64,000 nucleotides of DNA from Basidiobolus meristosporus CBS 931.73 (GCA_002104905.1 MCFE01000157.1:1-64000), one strand, 5' to 3'; positions 31,244 through 44,559 are shown, counted from the first letter of the stretch. Numbers and translations are program-made. Notes: generated from the sequence alone by a model not told the origin.

Positions 31244-33480
31244 CCCTGTGAAAAATAGTTGCAATGATCCTGTCAAAGTGCCATCACAAAATTACAATCC
31301 CATGACTAAGAGGTATTGATCCCATCAAGACACCATGCAAAGACTGTTAAAAATTTACACCTTAGATTTCATCCAAAACTTGGTTGAAATATTTCATCAC
31401 AACAATACATAAGTGCCTTTTGATTGGTTTTCTGCCAATTCTCTCACTTTCTGATCTTGGACACTCAATCAACTCCTGTGTCTGTGTACATGGATTGGCT
31501 ATTGCTACTTTTTCACACTCTTTACTTCCTGACTCAACAGAGGCTCTTATTTTACATGCATACAAATTGGTTTCTTTGTATGGAAACTTCAGTTTTAACT
31601 CAGTTACCAATTGTACTGACCTATAGAAGTCCCTATACCCAACACTGACATTAAGCCCAACCTAACACTGAGTAAGTAACTCCATTAAAATCCACCATTC
31701 AATTAGTGCCTCTGCTAAAACTCCCATTTTCCATGACTCAAGTGGGAACCCTGAAGCTTTATGCCATTGTTCATTCACAGGTTTGCATATGTCCTGGTCT
31801 TCAGCCAGCACTGCAAAGTCTAGCACCTCATCTGCCAGTCCTTGCAATATATCCTTGCAGTATTCAATTATGTTTTCTGGAGCACTGTCCTTGAAGTAGT
31901 GCTGCAGCCTTTTGCTGCACCTGTTGTTGCCCCAAAATTCCACTGTAGGTATTGTGAAAGTCTTCTAAGTTCTTGATATTGTTACTTTGTCTGTGGGATT
32001 ACCACTCTGTCTTCAATGGAGGACATGGAGGCTGTGGTAGACAACTTGCCTTTCACTGCAAACTTATCTACCTCACTGGAGAGTAGTTCAACTGGCTGCA
32101 CCTCCAACTCTTGAGAAAATAGATGTTGTCTTCTTGGTAACTTTTAATGACTATTATGAGATTCTGCCTGTTCTTAGCTGACAGCATTGATTGGTGAGAA
32201 CCAAAACTTTTTTCTAATGCTTGCCTGTCCCTGCCTTTGGTAGACTTTTCCCCTTCACCTTCATCCTTAATGCTACCAGATCATTCATTGCTTTTTGACT
32301 GAGTGCTTCTTGTGTGGTGGTACATTTTCTATGGGATTCAGCCTGCTCTAGGTTGACAGTGTTTTTTTGCTGAGAACTACTGCACTTTCTTACACATCCC
32401 TGTCTCTGGCTTTGGTAGACTGCTTTCCCTTTACCTTTCCCTTTATCACTGCCAGGTCTTTGATTGCTACTCTGTGTGAGTGCCTCTTGTATTGAACTAT
32501 GTTTTATCTTTGATAGATGATGCACTGATGCATCTATATACACCTGCTTGTCTCTTACCAGCACATTTCTGACTGTTGTAAAAATTTGTAATTCCACCTA
32601 AATATTCACCTAACTTAGTCACTTAGATCATTACCTTCAAATCCCAGAGAATAATGACCAAATTTCTGGTTGGGATTTACTTAGAATATTTTCACCAAAA
32701 TACCAGGTACCCAGAACATGAAAATTCTCAAAGTTGTCCCAACAGCCCCAAACTTTGCACATATGTTCTTAGGACCTTCCTTAACCTATTCTACATGCTT
32801 GTTGTGCCATGACCATGTAAAAGTATAAATACTACTTTTACACTCATTAAATCATAAAGTGAAACCACATAATATACTTGTCCTCTCAATCACTTCCAAT
32901 ATCTCCAAGACTCTTACAACAATGACAACCTGGCATTCCTTTGCCACTTGTTTTGAGCTTTTGGCCTGGCTTACAATGGGCTTGTAAGGAGGCTGCTTGC
33001 TTTTAGCCATGTCACCCTTGTTCTTGTGCTTTTAGTAGTTTCTGCTATTTTTGAGATACTTTCTCAGCTTGCTAATGCTGGCCCAAAATCCATTTACTTG
33101 CTTGAATCCTGCAAAATGATCATGGAACAGATATAGCGCATTCTGCTTGGCCTTGTGTTCCTATTGGTCCCATGGTGTGCCAGCCTTAAAGTGATGGCAT
33201 GCTAGACCTCTTAAGGCCTCCTGAATATTAGCCCACTTTTCATCATTGGACTCAATGGCTTCACCAATCCTCAGTGACTTGATATGCTCAGGCTTTGTCA
33301 TGGGGATTGCAATCTCTCCCTTATATGCTGTGATAGGTTTTTCAGTAGGCTTTATCATTAGGCACTTTTATTGTTCTTCAGAGACTTTACAGTGTTCCTC
33401 TGCTATTATATTGGGAAATGGCCCAATACTTGGATGAGATATCAAGCTGCTTAAGCTCCTTCTTTGCTGTAAAGATACTG
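31244..33480 (-). mobile_element. Plavaka-like element fragment P0: accessory gene X (-) with terminal repeat
   Basis: The left end (31244) begins CCCTGTGAAAAATAGTTGC, matching the TIR-like CCCTATGAAAAATAATTTGG at 33482 and 62395. The minus strand contains remains of gene X. The C-terminal part at 31943-31662 has GLADEVLDFAVLAEDQDICKP. The Gly/Lys/Ser-rich middle at 32597-32214 has QRPGSDKGKGKGKAVYQ. The N-terminal-middle part at 33358-33161 has EKWANIQEALRGLACHHFKAG. It is broken by many stops and by the solo LTR at 32574-32921. The N-terminus of X is cut at 33480, exactly where element P1 begins. Confidence 0.75.
32574..32921 (+). mobile_element. Solo LTR, copia family A (348 bp)
   Basis: It starts TGTTGTAA and ends TTACAACA, a perfect 8-bp terminal inverted repeat. 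It has the same length as the LTR at 41457-41804. It interrupts gene X: the flanks read ctgac before it and atgac after it, consistent with a 5-bp target duplication with one later change. A TATA-like gtataaatact lies inside. Confidence 0.85.
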
Positions 33481-35626
33481 TCCCTATGAAAAATAATTTG
33501 GCTCTGCAGGTGAAATAGATCCCAATCAATGTCAGGATCCCACAATGAGTCTGTCATGATGCAAGCAGCTTGGAATTATTGACCCTCCACACCATCTATG
33601 ACAGGATTGTAATGTTGTTTTGCTGATTTTACTGCCAAATTAAGCAAGATGAAGTAGAAATGAATACAGTGGTGGCAGAGATCTACACATTTTGCTATAT
33701 ACAGGTAGTATAGACACTCAAATCCTGTCACAAACCCCTTGCATAAAAGCTGTAGATGTGTCAAGGTGGCATTGGTGCTCTGCTGCTGGATAAATATGCC
33801 TACAATGTCAAAATATGACACCCAATGCTTCCAATGTACTCTTAGCATATATGGCCTCAGAAGGCCACTTGAATAAATACATAAGTAGTATCCAGTTGGA
33901 AAGCATACAAGGTTCATCCAGTATTGGATACAGGTAGTTATCCAGGTGGGACAGTTACTAAGGCCCAGATACCAGTAAGATTACCATCTGATATCTGCTC
34001 TGATACTGTAAGATAGGTGGCTGATTCAGGTTAATGAGAATCAGCTGCTAGCAAGATTTACTGGCAGAGTAACTGTAGGATAAGAATCCATCAAGTGCAA
34101 AGGCAAAGACATGGTCATACATACCTTAAGAGTAGCCCTTACTTCTTAGTTGTTTGTAATGTTTCCATTGAATCCATTTGAAATGTTTGCATTTGATTGA
34201 TACCAAGTGTGATACTTTATAGCTTCAAAATATTTGCTGAACTGCATGAGCTTCTTTAGACAGGGTATTACTGGAACATATCTGGAGTGTAAACAATGCT
34301 TTCCTCTTATGATGGCTGATTCCTGACAAGTTGGAAACCTTTCAATAGTGGCATTTGTGATGCAAATGCCATGCAATTGTTAGTACATGCGGGTATCAGG
34401 GCAGTCCATGGGTCAAATGTTGCCAGCCACATGATGGTGGACCATTTGTACCATGTACATGGTAAGTTGCATCTGGGAATGATTTTAGCACGAAGTAGGA
34501 GGAAATCTGCACAGCGCCCATTACTGATATTAGTGGGAACACACCACTTCTCTAGCCACAACATCACAACACTCACCAGTAGATGGATTTCTGGGCTCAC
34601 TTGACTCCAAAAAGTATCCTTGGCATTTTATTTCATTAAAGTTGTCATATTGCATATTGTGATTTTGCCAGGCTCATGCAAGGCTCCATTGTTAGGGAAG
34701 ATAGGCTCACAGTCCATCAGTGTGCCATCTTCTTCAGAGCTATCACTCTGAGTGCCATATTCAGAAGGCTGAGGTGAGCCTAAAGCTGTCACAAACTCAC
34801 CTGACTCAGTTTGTGCAAGGTGACAAGTACAGCTAGATGCCTTTGTAAAAGTACCAAGTAGCCAGCAAGATATTGTGGCTACAGTAGTGATTGATGAAGG
34901 ATCAAATATGACTTGTGTGGCAAAACTCTGGCTGTGATCATTTTAATACTTCATATGCTGTCTGCATGCTTTATGACTGACAGGCTTGTTACATTAGCCA
35001 CTTGGTCTTTTTCTCTTCTTTTACAGCATTTAATCATAGTAATCTTCTTCATGGGGCAAACAATTTGACCCACAATAATGTGACACTGTTACACCACTTT
35101 TTTGTCCATACTCATGTGAGTTTAAGACAATCTTTTATTTAAGACAATGAACCTACACAAATGTCATGTTCAATGATGACCTGCTATGGTAAGCACTATG
35201 AATACAGTTGTGGCACCACATACACACTTATATGTAATACTATTTCCCCTTTGGTTGGACTCACTTCTTGATATATGCTGCCAAAAAATAAAACAAAGCC
35301 ATCTGGTCCCCAATCAAGCCCCACTACTGACAGCAGCAGCATTGGTTGGATAACAGCTTGCTTTGACATTTGGCACAACAAGCAAAGCTACATCCAAAAA
35401 AGGCAAGATTGACAGTGTGCCCACTGAAGATAATAATGTGGACTCCTCAGGCTCTTAGTAAAGTAGGAAAATACGAATCTCTGCAGAGCTGCAAGCTGAC
35501 CCTAATACCCAGGCAGATGAGAATGCAGTAAACATAGTACCTTTGGCTGAAAACCAGTAAGTGGCCTTCATGATATCACTACTACCCATAATAGCAAGTA
35601 TGTTGTCAGCTCATACCATAGCATTA
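33481..35626 (-). mobile_element. Plavaka/CACTA-like transposon P1 (transposase -, X start +)
   Basis: The transposase-side terminus is CCCTATGAAAAATAATTTGG at 33482. The minus strand carries broken transposase: an N-terminal C/H-rich part near 35040-34900, the segment 34600-34146 (TIMWLATFDPWTALIPACTNNCMAF) and a C-terminal fragment at 33917-33576 (THLQLLCKGFVTGFECLYYLYIAKCVDLCHHCIH). Between about 35100 and 35360 is a shared upstream region. Gene X then starts on the plus strand (35360-35626) and is cut by a miniature element and an LTR. Multiple stops make every gene here non-functional. Confidence 0.75.
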
Positions 35627-35655
35627 GACTTGTTCCATTGTACTGTGCCAGGGCA
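35627..35655 (+). mobile_element. Left-end fragment of the palindromic miniature element
   Basis: This fragment starts with GACTTGTTCCATTG and a GTGCCA motif, the same terminus as the complete copies at 45593 and 47850. It is truncated by the adjoining LTR-like repeat. Confidence 0.6.
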
Positions 35656-36734
35656 TTTGGTGCTGTGGTAGTATTTAAGTCCAAGGGAGAGATACATCCA
35701 ACACTTCTGAAGTGTTTTGCATGCAGGGTATTCACTGGGTGCAATAACCTCTGGCAAAAGCTTGCTAGAAATACTTGGGTTCTGTCTCTAATCTAATGTG
35801 ATGGGGAATAAAGCCAAAAGCTTGCCAAGGGAAAACTACTGAGCTACAATCCCCAACTTAGTTGGCGTCTTAACAAAAGTATGTGCTGGGTTCAGTGTCC
35901 TTTGAGATGACAATGTACTAAAGCTTCCGAAGTCAAAACAACTGTAAACTCCACCAGCAGGGACTACATAAGAATGCAGCTGTGGTCAATAGTTACATAC
36001 AGAGAAAAGTATCTTTGCTTGTACAAGAATAAACTTGGGAAAGAATCAAATATGGTAAAAGATACCTGCTCTGAGTACTCCTCACAAGTGGTGCCTCCAA
36101 GGTTAGTTGGCTGTCAGCATGGTTTCCTGGGAGTGTCCTGTGGTCTGTGGTTGGAAGTTCAGGTAGCTGCAGGTAGCAGTGATCACACTAATCAGCAAGT
36201 TGGTATATTGATAAAAGGGATGATGATTTATTGTTGAGAGATAGCCTCCCTTACATACTTTTCTCACCAGCTAAGTGATTACTAATCATGGTGTTCCAGA
36301 AGATTCTGGAGATCAATAGAAATCTTAATGACATCAGAATGAGCTAAGAGTATTCTAAGTAGGTGCCAGAAGGTACTAGGAGGCACCGCACATCCAACCA
36401 ATCAAAAATCTGTATTATGAAGCCTGTGTAACATAGGGATACCATACATGGTATGAAAATGGCAGGGATGGTGATACAGGTTGATCATGTGTCACAGGTA
36501 CTAGTGCAGGTACTTGCCTAATATAGAAGCACTTACAGCTAGTAGTCTTACATAAAGTGAGGGATAACTTATACAAAAAGGTAAGCAGGTGTGATAGTCA
36601 ACCGGCTAATGGGATAGTACTGACCAGGTAAGACAAATGGGATAAAACTAAAATAAGTGTAGTAGAGATATAGGGAAGTAGAAAATATGGGAATGAGCAC
36701 ATCTGTCAGTGGGTGTCACTGTGACCCCACTACA
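35656..36734. repeat. LTR-like repeat family C, copy 1 (about 1.08 kb)
   Basis: This copy is nearly collinear with 53739-54787 and partly with 56757-57340 and 61376-61620. It ends ACCCCACTACA, roughly inverse to the TGTGGTGGTGT start of other copies. It contains the shared landmark gtagcagtgatcacactaat followed by gatgatttattgttgag. No coding capacity is seen, so it is most likely an LTR. Confidence 0.65.
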
Positions 36735-38480
36735 GCGCAATCCTTAGTTGTTAAGGTCAATCAGGTACATTACTGTAGCTACCAGTAGGCAGGATTGCTC
36801 TTGGACAATTTTGCATCATGTAGAAAAATCTATCACACTATGGCACAATCTGACACTATGAGGTTGGCCTGGATGATTGAGCTAACTTGTAATGTTCAAG
36901 TCACATGCACAACCGGTTATCACCGTTATGGTAGGTAAAATCTGGTATATGCATATGCTTCTTTAATGCAAGTGGAAATGTGTAACACACTATAAACTAC
37001 ACTGATACTTACTATTTTGGTTACCATCAATTTAATTGGATGGCATGCCAGTGACTGATTGGCCTAAAAGTATGCTGAAGCTGTGAGCCCCCAATTAGCT
37101 CATTGCCTAATACACAAGCTACCTGATTTGTTATCAAATATCCCATTTTGCCCATTGGGCAAGTAAATCCCTGATTTTTGTGATTTGACTAGGTATAGCT
37201 AGCATGCAACCAATTATGTAGGTGCAAGACAGATCAAATAGCTGCACTGGTGTTACAGATGATAATGAAGCTTGAATGGGAGACAACCTTCAAATTACCT
37301 ATATTAAAAACTTAGTGATCACTGGCTTGCAATGGCTTGTTTTGGATTGCAAAAAAATATGTGTTGTTGGGATCATGACAAATAATAGCAATTCAATGCC
37401 ATTGCATCAGCTTCTCCTTGGTTTTTTTCTCACAGGAATTACTACTGAAGCATTTGGTAGTAGTTCTCTTTGCACAACTAAATTACCTCTTTCTTGACTG
37501 CCAGCGTGGCTACTTGTGTACTTGTATTCAGTATTTTGCCTCCAAGTTGATGAGTGCAGTCCTGCAGCTTGGCCACACTGAATTGTTCCAGATTGTGCTA
37601 CAGAGCTTGCCTGAAGTGCCACATACTCATGCATTCTTTCACTTGCCAAGGGCTCCTATGGTGGAGGCACTTCCAGTGGGTCATGGTCAGTCAGTTCACC
37701 AAAAGTAACTTGCTGATGGTCAGGTGCAACAGCCTGCACAGGTGCAACTTGATGTGCTGGCATGCCCATTGGCTGAGTTTGATGTGATGCCACTTATTAA
37801 TGCAACTTGACCTGCTCTAATGGACTTGTGTTTAATTGAGCAGTTTGGCAAGTTCTGGTAGTTTGCTCTAAACTGCATGTACTGATGCAATGCACATCAA
37901 CTCAGTGCATGACATACTTGTACAGGGTGTTGGTGTAGACTGGGCTGACATGTGCCAGTATGCCAGTGTTGCAAGGGATGGTGAGGAATCCAACAGGGTG
38001 TGCTGGCACAATCCGGATGCATTGACCATGGTCTGTATTCTTGCTCTTCAAGCTTACTTTCTGATTCCTTGAGGTATTCATTTACCCTTTTTGTAATACT
38101 TTGGAGCTGTTGTCTTGATGTGCATATTGCTCTTGGAAGCCACTTAGATCTTCAAATATATCATGCAGTACAATAGTCATTTGAGGTAGAAACTAATTCA
38201 AAATTGCCTTGGTTACCAAAGATGAGGCATGTACAGAAGCATCTGATGTGTACTGTGAAAGTTGCACACCAAATTGTTTGAGCACAGCTTTCTCATCAAA
38301 TCCCTCACTCTCAGCTAGTTCTTGATTTCAATACTTGGCATATTATGTATCTTTGTACATACATCTGCTGGCCTCTTGGTGTAGAACTCATGCCACAGCT
38401 TTTTACTCAAGTTCTTCCATATGTGTCAGCTCTCTGAGAAATCCTGTTCTACTAGATTAATGAGTAGTGCCCAAATATCT
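36735..38480. other. Repeat-region sequence without recognisable element
   Basis: Frames on both strands are short. Around 37400-38050 both strands give Gln/Ser/Cys-rich frames, including a minus-strand frame 37649-37407 of 80 residues without a conserved motif. It may be an internal region of an unidentified retroelement. Confidence 0.35.
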
Positions 38481-38792
38481 CTATGAAGGCTCAGCATAAA
38501 CAGTTGGGACATACTGGATTTGCTTATAGTATATACTATAGTCAGCAATACTCCTTTTGAAACTCGAAGATTCCAGATAAGAATCTATCTTGCAATTCCA
38601 GGTTTGAGGTGATTGTTTGAGACCATATAGAGATCTTTTAAGCTTGCAGACCAAATGGGGTTTATCTTGGACAACTAACCCATCAGGCAGGCTCATATAC
38701 ATGTCCTCATCAAGTTCTCCATTCCAAAATGCAGATTTTACATCTGTATGATGTACAAAAAACTTATATTTGGCTGCAATGGCATATATCAA
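38481..38792 (-). pseudogene. copia reverse transcriptase N-terminal fragment
   Basis: The frame contains HHTDVKSAFWNGELDEDMYMSLPDG and CKLKRSLYGLKQSPQTWN, the hallmark copia RT blocks. The YVDD box further on is missing because the element is truncated. Confidence 0.9.
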
Positions 38793-40320
38793 TCTGATGG
38801 AATTAAACTTAGCTACTAGTGCAAAGGTCTCAGTCTAGTCAAGCCCATTTACTTGAGAGTGTCCTTTGGCAACCAGTCTTGCTCTGTATCTTTCAATTGT
38901 ACCATCAGCCTGGTATTTTGCCTTAAAAACCCATCAGCATTCAAATGATTTTTTGTTGATTGGTAATTTGACTAAGTCCCAAGTCTGATTTTCCTTCAGG
39001 GCCTGATATTCCTCAGTCATTGCAGATCTCCAAACTTGGTCTGAGGGATATATATGGTCTATATTACAGTCTGGAGCTCATCAGAATGGACTGAATAGGC
39101 ATAGGCTAAGTTTGAACCCTCATTGATATAGTAATTTGGGCTATTTCTTGTCTGATTGGATCTCTGGGTATTCAATATTGATATGATCACTTCTAGAATA
39201 TTCCTTGGCACTGATTCAGGCTGAACCATAGTTGTAGAGCTCTCTGGAGTGAAGAAGTTTACATTGTTTTGCTCTGATTTAATCCTAACTACTGGTGTAC
39301 TTGGGATCAAATATAGTCATCATCTAATGTCATTTTTTGTGAGTATTTTGAATTTTCATAGAAAAAACCATTCCTGGACTTGCTCAGCTTCTTTACTTTG
39401 GTATTGTAGGGTCTGCATGCTTTACTCATATTGCAGTAGCCCAAAAATATGTATTTTACACTTTTTGGCTAAATTTTGACTGATTTCCAGGGAGTTTCTT
39501 GGCATATGCTGTGCACCCAAATATTCTTATATGTTCTGCACTTGGTCAGTATCCATACCATGCTTCAAATGGAGCAGAATCACAAAGTATTTTGTTATAA
39601 CTCCTACTTCAAAGGTATACAGCTGTGGCAACTGATTCTGCCTAACAATCATAGGATAATTTGTGATCATGGATCATTTATCTTGCCACATGAATTATTG
39701 ATCTCTTTACATGTTCTGCTACTCCATTTTGGTGTGGGGAGTATGGTACAGTAGTATCTTGCTTTATCCCATCAATCTTGCAGAAGAGGATGAAGAGTTT
39801 TAAGATACATTCTTCATCATTGTCAGAGCATATTTTCTTGATTTTTTACCAGTTTCTCTCTCCACCATAGCTTTAAGCTCCCCAAACTTAGACAGAGCTT
39901 CTTCCATTCTCTCCATGAAGTAGACCCATGCTTATCTTGTAAAATCATCAATAAAAATGATTAAATACCTCATCCTGCCTAAGGATAAATTTTGCCTATG
40001 TCCATTCAGATCCATGTGAGCAAGACCAGTTTTTCTCAGTTTTGATTAACCCAGAGCTCTCATACAGCTGTCTGGCCTGTTTCCCATACATGCAGGCTTC
40101 GCAGTGCTTCAAATTAGTTGGGGGATCAATTTTACTCCATAATTGGCTGATCTTTGATCATTTTGTGCAAGTATTCAAAATTGATGTGTCCAAATCTCCT
40201 GTGCCAGAGCATTGGTGTTTCTTCATTTGAGTTGCTTATATTGGCTTCCAGATATGATGGAATATAAGTTAGCTTATACCAATTCTGACCTCTGATACCC
40301 AAGGCAATATGAGCACCATT

Positions 40321-40641
40321 TTAATCAGTGATCCTGTAGCCAGAATTGTCAAAGCTAAAACTGGGTTCTTCTGCAGTGGCCTTGCTTACAGATAGTAGGT
40401 TCTTGGCTATTTCTGGTACATAAAGTACTTCTTTAAAGGTCAGTGTATGGCTTCCTTCCCTGCTTCTAAGGTTTACTTGGATGTTTCCTTTTCCCACAGC
40501 ATTGAGTGTTCTATTGTCACCCATGAAAACCTTCTTAATTGGAATTTCTTGATATTGGGTAAAAAGTTCTTTTTGGTGTGTTAAGTGTTGAGATGCTCCA
40601 GAGTCAATATACCATACCTGAGGATCCTTGTTTGTTGTCAT
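40321..40641 (-). pseudogene. copia protease segment
   Basis: The sequence WYIDSGASQHLTHQKELF contains the copia aspartic protease active site DSGAS. VFMGDNRTLNAVGKGNIQV and EVLYVPEIAKNLLSVSKA follow, both typical of copia polyproteins just before the integrase. Confidence 0.88.
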
Positions 40642-40649
40642 GTTTAGTG

Positions 40650-41425
40650 CTAATTTGAACAGTCTATCTTCAGTTGTTGCTGCATTTCCATATTCAGGCT
40701 TTTCTGCTGACTGTCTCTCTTTCTGAAGCGCTGGTATGACATGTGTCCTTTCCTTTGACAGTAGTTACAAAACAGGTTGTTATTGCCTTTAAAAAGTCTT
40801 GGGTATCTTCTATGTTGGTTATCATTGATTATCAAAGCATTTTCTTCTTCCCTTGTATTGCCACTTGATTCTCTTAATTCTTCATCCAGGAGCCTTCCTT
40901 GTACATAATTTAAGGTCAGATATTCAGTTTTGGACTCTGGGGCTGATATAAGGACCTGAAACATGTCTGTCAGGTTATTCAGGATGGTAACAATTGTATC
41001 ATTATCAGTAGTTGGTATGCCCACATATTCCATCTCATCCACCAGCAGGATAACTCTGTTGAGTAGATTTTTCATTTCTTTGTCTGGCAGCATCTTTGTA
41101 GTAAAATAATCTTCTCTAAGAAAGATTTTCTTAGCATCTGAACATGACTGGTAGGTGTCTTCTAATGTCTTCCAGGTACTCTTGAACATTGAATTAGCAA
41201 TTTGTCTTTAACATTTAGGACAATGCAGTTAAAGGCACTTTGTTTTTTCTTCTTGGACTTTAAGGCTTCCTCTCCCACATCTTTAGGAGGGAATTCTTCT
41301 ATGACAATATCCCAAAAGCCTCCTTCTGGTAGCAGCATCTTTGTATCCACCTTCCACACTTGGTAGTTAGATCCGTCCAACTTTTCAGCAGAGGGAAAAA
41401 TTCCAGTTATAGTGGTAGTAGACAT
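40650..41425 (-). pseudogene. copia gag, frame-broken
   Basis: The likely start is at 41425 (MSTTTITGIFPSAEKLDGSNYQVWKVD), a gag-like N-terminus with a LDGSNYxxWK motif. A frame change near 41170 leads into the second frame. That frame carries the retroelement gag helices and a zinc-knuckle-like CNYCQRKGHMSYQ near 40760. The last ligand Cys of a CCHC box appears replaced, so even this part is degraded. Confidence 0.8.
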
Positions 41426-41456
41426 TGCAGAGAGTGACAGCTTGGGGCTTATAACC

Positions 41457-41804
41457 TGTTGTAAGAGTCTTGGAGATATTGGCAGTGACTGGGAGCACAA
41501 GTAAGCTATGTGGCTTTCACTTAATAATTTATTGAATGTAAAAGTAGTATTTATACTTTTACATGGCCTTGGTGTTACATTCACATATAATAAGTTAGGG
41601 AAGGTTCCAATAACATGTGCGCAAAGTTTGGGGCTGTCTGGACAACTTTAAAAATGATCATATTCTGAGTACCTGGTATTATGTGAAAATATTCAGAGTA
41701 AATTCCAACAAGGAATTTGGTCAGTATTTCTTATGATTTGAAGGTAATAATCCAAGTGACTAAGTTAGGTGAGTACTTAGATGGAATTACAAGCTTTTAC
41801 AACA
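41457..41804 (-). repeat. 5' LTR of the copia element (348 bp)
   Basis: On the minus strand it runs TGTTGTAA to TTACAACA. Length and sequence agree with the solo LTR at 32574-32921. Confidence 0.85.
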
Positions 41805-42439
41805 AAGTCTAATCACATCTATCCAATCACCTGCCAATCCTAATATGACTTACCCATCTGTATGGTATTTTCTGATCAATCCCATCACTACCATTAGATT
41901 TCATTTAGACACATTAGAGGAGATCTATACCAAGTGCTGTGGACCATCTACCTCAATCTACTCAAGGAGATACCTTGTTAAGCTTCTATGATATTACAAC
42001 AACTATTCCCCTATAAGGTCCCATCCCATCATTCATGGCAACAAAAGTTCTAGATGCTTTCTTTCCCAGCTGACAGCAATGGAAAGCCACTTTGCAGAGG
42101 GTAGGGATGATTTAGAACAAGCTTGGAATACTGGGCTCAGAAGCTTCAAAAGACTTTCATATCCCAGAGTAATCAGCAATAGCTGCCATATGAGTAGTAT
42201 TTTGGATGCCTTCCCAATTAGGATCAACAGAACTTCTAGAGGGCAAAGGCACTCTGATTCTGGCAAATACAAGGCACACTGTGTGAAGTTTCAAGCACTG
42301 TCCAATATTGAGGGTAACATCATCTGGCTCAGTGGGCCACTTGCTCAAAGTTGGCATGAAAAAGCACTCTGGGTGGAGAATCACAAAGATTTCAGTAGAG
42401 GGGAGAAATGTATAGCAGACTTAGCTTATATAACAACAG
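41805..42439 (+). mobile_element. PIF/Harbinger-like DNA transposon fragment
   Basis: The plus frame from 42079 contains SGKYKAHCVKFQALSNIEGNIIWLSGPLAQSWHEKALW and later GEKCIADLAYI. This is the DDE-type endonuclease pattern of PIF/Harbinger and IS5-like transposases (GKYKxHxxKxQ, GPxxxSxHD-like, LADxxY). The first Asp is not clear and the family His-Asp is replaced by His-Glu, so the copy is probably dead. No terminal repeats were located. It is joined at its 3' side to an X fragment. Confidence 0.6.
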
Positions 42440-42905
42440 AAACACTATATGGTCTTTGAAGCTCAACAACAGTGCCCAAAGATAAAACCTGCAGAAAAAC
42501 CTATCATAGCCTGGAAAGGAGAGACTATGATATTTATACACAAGTCTGCAAATCAAACAACATTGAAAATCTATGAAGCCATTGAGTGCAATGCTGAAGA
42601 GTGGGCTAATATTCAAGAGGCTGTTAGCAGTCTAGCAGAGCATCACCTTAAGGTTGGCATACCAAAGGGCCATCAGGAGCTTAAGGCCATGCAGAATGCG
42701 CTTGACCTATTCCTTGAGCATTATCCTGGACTCAAGCAAACAAACAGATTTTGGACCAGCATTAGTATGCAAACAAAGTATCTCAGGAATAGCAGAAACT
42801 GCTATTGGCAGAAGTACAAGGGTGCCATGGCTAACAACATCAGCTTCCTGAAGAGCTTGTCACAAGCAGAGCTGAAAGCTCCTAACAAGCAGCAAACAAA
42901 TGTCA
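42440..42905 (+). pseudogene. Gene X middle fragment (+)
   Basis: The frame reads QQQCPKIKPAEKPIIAWKGE, AIECNAEEWANIQEAVSSL and DLFLEHYPGLKQTNRFWTSI. This is collinear with X of element P2 at 49850-50170. It meets the oppositely oriented X copy tail-to-tail near 42910. Confidence 0.75.
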
Positions 42906-42914
42906 GGTAGCCAG

Positions 42915-44495
42915 AGGAGTACCAATAACCAACAGCTTTATGCCACTGTTCATTCACTAGTTCCCATACATCCTGGTTTTCAGTTGATAATGCAAGATCT
43001 AGCACCTCATCTGCCAGCTTTTGCAATAATTTCTTGTAATATTCAGGTGCGTTTTCTTGAGCACTGCTCTTGAAGAAGTGCTGCAACCTGTTGGCGTGCC
43101 TATTAATGTTCCAAATTCTGCTAAAGGCATTGCAATGGTCTTTTGAGCTCTTGATGTTGTAGCCTTGTCGGTCAGTGGGATCTCCACTCTGTCAACAATA
43201 GAGGATGTGGAGGCTGTGGTAGACAAATTGCCTTTCTCTGCAATCTCATATACCTCACTGGAGTGTAACTCAACTGGCTGCACTTCCAACTGTTATGAAA
43301 ACAGCTACTTTCTTGTAAATAAATCTTCCTGGCTACAAGGAGACTTATTCAGTTCTGTGCTTATGGCATTTATTGGCAAGAGCTGCAACTTCTTTTGTAC
43401 ACTTCCCTGTCTCTGGCTTGGGTAGGCTTTTTTCCCTTTCCCACTTTCTTTATGACTGCCAGGTGCTTCACTGCTACTTTTTCTGAGTGCTTCTTGTATT
43501 GAACTATGTTTTCTCTGTGATAAATGCTACTCTGATGCATCTGTTTTGGCTTGCTTGTCCCTTGCTGGCACTCTGCAGGCAACCTGATGCTTCTTTTCTG
43601 CTTGTTTCTAGCTCTCAGCCCATATTGTGACTGGCTCCTGAGGTAGCCAGTTGTTTTTGACACTCCCAGGTCCATCACTGCTACTTTGACTGAGTGCATC
43701 TTGAGTAGAACTACACTTTTCCTTGGTAAATATTGCACTGATGCATCTGTGTCTGCCTACTTTTCCCCAATTGGCACTCTTACAGCTACCTGATGTCTCT
43801 TTGATACTTGCTTGGAGCTTTTGGCCCTGCTTGTAACAGGCTGTTGAGGAAACCATTAGTTTTTAGCCATTGAACCCTTGTTCTTCTGCCTTTTATAGTT
43901 TCTGCTATTCTTGAGATACTTTCTTAGCATACAAATGCTGGCCCAAACCTGTTTGCTTGTTTGAATCCAGGACACTGCTTATGGAGCAAGTCAAGCACAT
44001 TCTGCTCAACTTTGAGTTCTTGATGGTCCCAATGTATGCTGGCCTTAATATATTTGCATGCTACAATACTAATGGCCGCTTAAATATTAGCCCTTTCTTC
44101 AGCATTGCACTCAATTGCTTCACAGATCTATAAAGTCTTTTGATTTTTAAGCTTTGATATAAGACCTAAATTTCCTCCCTCCCATGCTGTGATAGGTTCT
44201 TCTGTGGGCTTTATTGTTTGGCACTGATGTTGTGCTTTAAAGACTGTATGGTATTTCTCTGCTGTTACATCTAGAAATGGCTCATTTCTTGGTGGTGACA
44301 TTGAGCTACTTAAGTACCTTCTTTGCAGCAAAGATACTGCTTTCTTTACCTGGGATATTGACTGCCATACACTGTGGATCTGCTCATCCAGCTTTGGCAC
44401 TATTTCCAGATTTCTCTGGGCCATTGCATCTATCCTATCAGCCATTGTGCCCAATTACTTCATTAATGCTTTAGTATGAGCTAACTTTGCCATAG
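42915..44495 (-). pseudogene. Gene X copy (-), frame-broken
   Basis: Reading from 44495 the frame begins MAKLAHTKALMK, then DRIDAMAQRN, VTAEKYHTVFKAQHQCQTIKP, the Ser/Gln/Lys-rich repeat region (SSTQDALSQSSSDGPGSVK), STTASTSSIVDRVEIPLTDKATT and LADEVLDLALSTENQDVWE. Stops and shifts break it into at least five pieces. It is one of three long copies of the same gene. Confidence 0.75.
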
Positions 44496-44559
44496 TTCAG
44501 TTTGTCTTTACCTTCTTATCTCCCTGCCCAAACTTCTCCTTCTATATGTGACACTATAT

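Larger units (their letters stand above)
38481..41804 (-). mobile_element. Ty1/copia retrotransposon, 3'-truncated, family A
   Basis: On the minus strand the order is 5' LTR, gag, protease, integrase and reverse transcriptase start, which is the copia order. The integrase region (about 40300-38800) is broken by stops and shifts. The element stops inside reverse transcriptase at about 38480, so RNase H and the 3' LTR are missing. After the LTR the sequence reads ggttataagcccc, the probable primer-binding site. Confidence 0.9.

Noticed and set aside
31384-31648. Two overlapping 70-80-residue plus frames
   Set aside because: They lie antisense to the 3' region of gene X in the transposon and have no homologue among the other copies in that frame.
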